Shown piece after piece: positions 58,145 through 64,000 of a stretch of DNA of 64,000 nucleotides. The notes beneath the pieces are model-generated. The model did no database searches, was not told where the DNA came from, and saw only the letters and a list, made by a program, of their open reading frames with translations. The stretch's first letter is position 1. Every line of letters begins with the position of its first letter. The DNA comes from Platycnemis pennipes (taxonomy: Eukaryota; Arthropoda; Insecta; Odonata; Platycnemididae): assembly GCA_933228895.1 (NCBI GenBank), contig OW121856.1, positions 103,763,027-103,827,026 of the forward strand, read 5' to 3'. Position numbers and translations under genes: made by a program.

Positions 58145-58700
58145 ATGGTCATTTACGGGCTATCCTTTAAAAACAGACTGATAATTGAAATTAATTTCTT
58201 AGATCAGATACCACACTTTAAATATTTAGGATTCTACATCACCTACGAAGAGAAGAAATGCGTCTTAAATAAAACGAACAATTACCATTATTCGATAATG
58301 GACTATCTGATGAGCAATGAAGAGAAAGACTACAAAGGAAACACAAAATTTAAAATACGATCAGAGTTAGGACACCCAGAACAAGAGACTTTCAAACAGG
58401 ATGAAATGTCAGAAATGAAATTTCTTTGATCTGTGAGAGGTTGTAGACGTTTGGACCTCATAAAAAACGAAGGCGTATTGCAAGGATTAGAAGCACAACC
58501 AGTAACAGGAGTAGCAATAAATTACAAAAAAAAACACGGAAAGAACTCATGGAGCGCATGACTATAAAATATTTCCAGAAATGTCTTCGATTTTAAGCCT
58601 TTAGGGAGAAGAAGTGTTGGGATACCGAGATAAAGGAGGTGAAGCCGAAACAGACGAATTGCTCAAACTTGCAAAGCCGGAAGTAGGAGAAGAATAAAAT
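58145..58700 (+). mobile_element. LINE RT C-terminal remnant of a different family
   Basis: The frame 58145-58429 shows QIPHFKYLGFYITYEE, then an EMKFL box. After frameshifts, SVRGCRRLDLIKNE and GRRSVGIPR follow (to about 58650). This order (YLG box, MKFLR box, NE-I box, GRRSVGRPR box) is the familiar end of another arthropod non-LTR ORF, distinct from the RTE-like and family A-C copies. It is broken by stops. Confidence 0.75.
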
Positions 58701-61700
58701 AATAAATCGGTTCATTTTAGCATGTCACTTCAATATTCATTCACTTAGATTGGACAGTAATAAAATCCTTTTATCACTTATGGAATGATTAATCCATACT
58801 TTATGCCATATTTAGCCTCTTAGTTGTTGATACGTAAGTTAATATTCAATCATCGTTGTATACAGCTGAATCATTTTGGTCAGTAACTACAATACTTCAT
58901 CAATTAAGCTTGTAGAAATCTCATTTCCGCCAATATCCTTTGTTCTTCGGCATATTTATCTTTAAATATCCCACGCTCAGGAATTATTCTTTCCATGGTC
59001 AGTTTATGACAAGAATTTGCAAAGCCATTGCTAAATTTTAAGGTAGAAAGTTATGCGATATGCGAAAAAATCTTAAATTCTTTCTGATTTTTTTTACTCG
59101 TTACTTTTTGCAACCCTCATTTCTTCACCACTCCCATACATTACCATGTTCTCATTTCCTTCTGTTCTCGTTCGCCCTTTTCCTTATCTTTATGTCTGAC
59201 CCAACGTTTTTGCTGAGTTATAATCGTCCTTCTAGCTCCAGCTATCTAACTCACCTCGCCCCGCTCTTTCTGATTGTTTTATTTGGGTCCATGATAGTCC
59301 CTGGAGGGGATTCATCCGAAAAAATACCATCGGGAACATCCTTTCCTTTTCCAACCATAATTCTTATTGGATAGTTTCCCTTTCTCGTATTTATCTTGAT
59401 ATTTTCTTTTTTCCCCCTTTCTTGTCATAGGTGTTTCGGGAATGTTTTCCTTTTGCCGTGGGCATTTTTTTTCCTTTGCTAAAAAATGTTTTACTATCCT
59501 ACATAGATAAATATATCATATTTTCCCCCCGGACTTATCTTCTGAGATATCAAACGTCAGATAAAGGAAATATTCATGTTATCGTAAAAGAAATAATATA
59601 AACATATCCATTCTTAAGCGTATTCAATACGGTGTTTTCATGAAATATCATTTTAAGCTTGGATGTTTTTCATACTGTAATTACTAATATTCACATTTAT
59701 TGATTAGAGAAATCGTTGCTATAATATCAACCTCAGTATTTATTACTCTCATATCTATTACATATCCGGAGCTAAAATGGCTACTATTAATCATGTTGAG
59801 TATTGAATACTTCAACAAAACCACAATATTCTGTTTATCATGAAATTGCAATAAAAAAATCCAACCATGAACACAATTTGGTGCGCCCTTTTTTCATCAC
59901 TGCATTAATATTGAGTCTTCCCAATAATTTCACTCCTAGCTTTTTGTTTTTGTCTTTCATAGAGACCATTTGCTGCTATCTAACACATGCAGAATTGAAT
60001 TCCCACATTATATTAATTTGATCGTAAACCCATTCTAAGTATTCTTGGCTAATACCGTCAATATTAGCCACTTAAATACTACATGATATACTAATGATAT
60101 ATTTCTTTTTTCACAAGCACATACCTTTCATTTTTGGTTTTGTTTTTCATTCTGGAATCAATTAAAGTCAAAATAATTCACTTGCTATATAATACACTCA
60201 ATACTGGGTTATTCCATAAGGCACTCCAGCCTTGGGGAGATTATTTATAGGATATAGAGCATGTTTACATTAATTAACGTTCGTATGGCTTGAAAAAGTA
60301 TATCCACTAAAAAACCCTGAATCACTAAAACCAATTTTTTCTCAGTAAATTGCTGGATTTTAGAATGTCATACTATTTATCTTAATGTTTCTCTCTTCAA
60401 GACCTATAAAGGAGAACATTCCAACATTTTTTCTAGCTAATGACGGTCACACTCAAAATGTGCCTTGTGTAGCCATTTATCCAATCCGTTAGCTTTCAAT
60501 TTTACATAAAATGATACTTATGTAAACATCAATGGTAATTAAATAGTCATTGTAACACACGATACATAATGTTGGCCTATTGTTTGAAGAAATATTTTTC
60601 ACAATCAACTGATTTTTCCAATTTATCTTCTTTCTTTCTGTAATCTAAGATCATCTTCTCCACTTCATATCCGTAAAAAAAATATTTTATCCTTCGAGAT
60701 CATCACCAACAAGGTTTACTACTGTGAACCAACAATGTAAGTTGTGTAATTAAAATCGAGTATAAACAGATATGGTTCTAGCCTATACTACGGTCATTGA
60801 TGAATTAATATAAGCTGATTACACTAGTTTTAGAATACCTATGTCCTTTGAAATATTTTTCACTCTATAAGAATAACATAAATATTGCATTTTACTCATA
60901 ATCTTCATAGAAATATGAGTGTGTATTTCCCAACGTCTTACTGGAACTGCCGTTTGCACTCAAATATTCCAATGACCTCAATTTATGCGTTGTAAAATCG
61001 TAAATGTTGTGATTGTTTTTATTTCACTCAAATCCTTACTATATAGTAGAAGAAAAATAAACGTAAATTTATTTCCGTCTAATCTCTAACTGTCACTGTG
61101 TGCATCATTAAGTATTATTAGGCAAATACAAGCACAGATATAAAACTTGAGCAAATATTATGGTAGGTGAGAAACCAAAGAAATAACTTGTGTAGGACAC
61201 ATTTCGATGGCGAACGGAATTGGGCTGATCCAGTGGCATCCTTCCACTCCTATGTAGAGTACTGATCCTGAGAGATAGCAGGACTCATGTTTCAAGGCGT
61301 CCTCAACTTCGCTCAAATCCAGGGAAGGTCTGGATACGACAAATGGGATCGAGAAAAAAAATTTCGACTTCTTATCTGGGGATGAAGGACGCAGAAAACG
61401 TGAAGCGATTCGTCACTTTGTGTTCCTATGCGTGTTTGCGGCGTGCATATGTGTTCACGTGGTGGGTGAGTGTTCATGTATAATTCCCCGCCCTTGTGAA
61501 TAAACAGCCCAGATACCTCAAGGGATGCGTGAGGGAGGAGGGGGGGAGGGATAGAGAGTTAAGAGCCTTCCCTTAGCCCGCGCAGAGATGAGATTGAGAG
61601 GTGAGATAAGGTATAAAATTGAAAGTTTCGCGAAATTCATCTCCCCAGCCCATTTCAACCCCTCCATCTTCGTCTTTCACCCCCTCCTACCCATGCTTCC

Positions 61701-62302
61701 GCATCCTCTCTTCCATCACCCTCCTTCCCATAATCCTCTCTGCCTTTTATATCCGAGGAACCAGGCCTCACACGACTTTCGACTTTTTCGTACCAACCGC
61801 GATCTTTCCTCTACGATCTTTCTCGCAGCCTCCATTTTCATCCATCTCCTATTTTCGCCCCCTCCTTCTGGTCTTCTCTTCGTCTCCGCAACATCATTTT
61901 TCCTAAGATCTACGCAATATCTCTACAATCTGTTTGTTAGCCATGTTTTTTTGGTTGCCCCAAAGAGCGATTAGGATCCCTGGATATTGATTTTAGCTGT
62001 ATAGCGATAGCCGTAAAAACCTTAATGCTCACAGTCACGCAGTAAGATGTGAAGAGCACATCTGAAAGAACAGGCAGGTATCTAACCATTGGTGAATATG
62101 GGAAAATTGATTTTTCACTTCATAATTAGTAAATAAATTCAAATAAATTCCTGTCCTAATCTTAAGAAATATTTGGCAGGACATAAGATTATTGATTATA
62201 AATATTTTTAATGGCAACAATGGTTTGAGAACAATGTGTATTTATCATACTTTTTTAGATATTCTTCCTTTATTATAAATTTTAAATAAGGGTTTTGATT
62301 GT
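58701..62302. other. AT-rich non-coding DNA, then a pyrimidine-rich block at 61.6-61.9 kb
   Basis: The frame 59060-59374 is hydrophobic by composition only. The frames 61588-61974 and 61619-61906 overlap in C/T-rich DNA just after a G-rich stretch at 61530-61550. No gene is supported. Confidence 0.45.
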
Positions 62303-62595
62303 GTGGTGCCCAGGCTAATGGATTACAATCCCGATTGCCAGGGTTAAAATCATGGTAGTATGTAGCAGGAATTGCTTAGGGAAATTCATGTCTATACTGG
62401 AATAACGATCACTCTGGGTGCAGTATTCCGTCGTTAAATCATGTACTCTTTACCATTTGGCAACCTGGTGCTGATGTTCTCTCCACCCTTTCTCCATTCT
62501 CTAAATTCCTATTTCTTGTCTTTTATCATCTGTTCTTAACTGGGTAAATTACCTAAGAAGATTGCCACCATCAAGCGTCTCTAGCTATTTTATTT
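62303..62595 (+). mobile_element. tRNA-derived SINE (family 1), decayed copy
   Basis: The head TGTGGTGCCCAGGCTAATGG is followed by a B-box remnant CAGGGTTAAAATCATGG. The body keeps GCAGTATTCCGTCG and GTTCTCTCCACCCTTTCTCC. The whole layout fits family 1. Confidence 0.68.
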
Positions 62596-63307
62596 ATAAC
62601 GGAAATCAGCGTTTTAATACCGATTATATGTTGCAAAATATTACATAAGCATTGGCAACAGTTTAATCTCGGCATTCCGTTTTTTTAAATTGGCCACGAC
62701 AACACTGTCACTCATAGTGATGGCAATGACTTTTTTAGAAATCTGATGCACTATAAAACATTTAACCAATCCTTTTATCTTCCAATAAAAGTTTTCGCTG
62801 GATGGAGCCTGAAGCTTGAAATACTACGCGAGTTGGTAGAATATAATTCGATCTCCAATTTCGAGGGAGTGTGTGAGGCTAACTGCTAATTGGGCGTGAA
62901 ATATTGAGTCCAGACGATTCGTGCGACTCATCCGGCACGCAGTCGATTCAATCCGTGCATCGATTTGCAGAAAAGTATTTGAAATGCTAACTGGACTGGT
63001 TGCTTGCTTTGCCGCCGGAATACGTTATGGTGATTGAAGTGTCATTTTCGCATTTAGTGATGTTCAGGCAGCATGCGGGCGAATTTAATTGCCTCTTAGT
63101 AAAGGCGGACTGCATAATTCCGAGTTACGCAATCATTGAACTTTGACCAACATGATGCCAAGTGATGACTGAGGAACGATTCGGGCGGTGATTTCGATTT
63201 CCCGAGAAAAAATGCTAAAATTGAGTTTAATTTCATAAAGTCTAGGTTCCACGCAAACAAAGATTCGCTACGAAAACAGAATTTTACGAGTAAACAAATG
63301 AAAAGCA
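62596..63307. other. Non-coding DNA, nothing recognised
   Basis: The frame at 63096-63377 has no domain and ends in the foldback repeat. Confidence 0.5.
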
Positions 63308-63513
63308 TCACATTAGGTGAGTAAAGAACTTTAAGACTTTTCAGCAATATATTTAAAATTATAAAATTACACAACACGTGTTTTGGCTTACTAAGCCACC
63401 ATCTGGGGAGTATGCACCTGATGATTGCGTAGTAAGCCGAAACACGTGTTGTGTAATTTTATAATTTTAAATATATTGTGTAAAAATGCTAAAGTTTTTT
63501 AATCACCTAATAT
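63308..63513. repeat. Foldback repeat (206 bp) with 52-bp arms and a CTGATGA...GAAAC core
   Basis: The inner arms, 63345-63397 and 63428-63479, are nearly perfect complements and include ACACAACACGTGTTTTGGCT and AGTAAGCCGAAACACGTGTT. The outer parts CATTAGGTGA and TCACCTAATATG are also inverted. The centre holds GTATGCACCTGATGAT (63410-63425), then GAAAC (63439-63443). Confidence 0.85.
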
Positions 63514-64000
63514 GTCTCACTTCCACTCCAACAACCCTTTCATAACTGACAATATATTGATAATGGGTTTCGCCAATAGCCAATTACATCACTACGGCTT
63601 TGAGTGTACGGTTCCCTTACTTAAGATCCCGCACTTCTAGAAATACCTCTGCTATTCAACGAAGGGAGGTGGCAGGTCATGTTTCGCGCGCCACTGGAGC
63701 CTGGTTCTCAGTTCCCTCATTCGATTCTGTCAAGGAACGGGGCCCGAATACTTTTAAAGTCAACACTCCGCCTCCTATCAAGGCAGCATCGTAAGGAAAC
63801 ACGGACAGTTCCTCCCTTATTTCTCCACCACCCATTCCTTCGCCTTCCCACTAGCCCCCGGCAGCCGCCTCCACCCCTCTCCCCTGCTATATACCCCCCC
63901 TACCTTCCCCCCAAGCACCCCTTCCACTCCTCCCCAAGGTCCTTGGGAAATCCCCATCCCCCGCCCCCGCCGCCCTTCAGTCCAATCTTCTTCTTCCCGC
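63514..64000. other. Pyrimidine-rich end of the window, no gene recognised
   Basis: From about 63790 the plus strand is C/T-rich with several CCCCC runs and CTGCTATATACC near 63883. The frame 63600-63794 has no domain. A promoter is possible but not supported. Confidence 0.4.

Noticed and set aside
59060..59374. Hydrophobic 104-codon frame that could suggest a membrane protein
   Set aside because: The hydrophobicity comes from T-rich DNA. There is no conserved motif and no splice or promoter context.
63410..63460. Hammerhead ribozyme
   Set aside because: CTGATGA and GAAAC are present at the right distance and a short ACAC/GTGT stem III can be drawn, but stems I and II do not form in this copy or in the 53.9-kb copy.
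1..64000. CRISPR arrays, operons and prokaryotic promoters
   Set aside because: No regularly spaced short repeats and no prokaryotic gene organisation. All signs point to an animal nuclear genome.

Overview
The window looks like non-coding DNA from an animal nuclear genome, most likely an arthropod. The host cannot be named from sequence alone. It is AT-rich, has no long open reading frames and no bacterial gene layout. It carries at least one spliced exon with clean GT/AG borders, and it is filled with decayed retrotransposons, tRNA-derived SINEs and small hAT-type elements. No bacterial genes, CRISPR arrays or rRNA genes were seen.

The only well-supported host coding sequence is one exon on the minus strand at 16463-17020. 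It has a pyrimidine-tract/CAG acceptor, a GTAAGT donor and phase 1 borders on both sides, and it encodes one immunoglobulin-like domain. The rest of the window is probably intron and intergenic DNA of that large gene. Two further minus-strand open stretches (33013-33323 and about 3091-3205) have possible splice sites but match no family I recognise.

The rest is mobile DNA. At least two related non-LTR (CR1/L2/Jockey-like) LINE families, A and B, occur as 5'-truncated copies that share a 3' end of about 70 bp and a TGTAGA-type tail. A third, longer LINE (family C, 17.9-20.3 kb) retains endonuclease and reverse transcriptase pieces. An RTE-like family with an (ATG)n tail occurs as five fragments, two of them nested inside other LINEs. 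A different LINE remnant lies at 58.1-58.7 kb. DNA transposons include two short hAT elements with perfect 8-bp target-site duplications (8866-9120, 29312-29513), a decayed hAT relative (55780-56195), a 576-bp foldback hAT-like element 58 bp beyond the Ig exon donor (15829-16404), and a 4.4-kb terminal-inverted-repeat element (17198-21616). The 4.4-kb element still holds the spliced 5' end of a transposase-like gene, and LINE C is inserted in it. A repeat of about 0.9 kb is present in opposite orientations at 34.9-35.8 and 44.3-45.2 kb, and one copy carries a 301-bp element flanked by TA.

Scattered GC-richer, pyrimidine-rich blocks lie at about 9.2-10.1, 11.1-11.6, 25.4-25.8, 29.8-30.5, 37.4-37.7, 40.7-41.3, 52.2-53.5, 61.5-61.9 and 63.7-64.0 kb. 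They produce most of the overlapping spurious open frames, and no protein was recognised in them.

The most unusual structures are three foldback sequences: 63308-63513, 53887-53991 and, by flank similarity, 31261-31388. The first two share an almost identical 16-nt core followed 13-14 nt later by GAAAC, inside long inverted arms.
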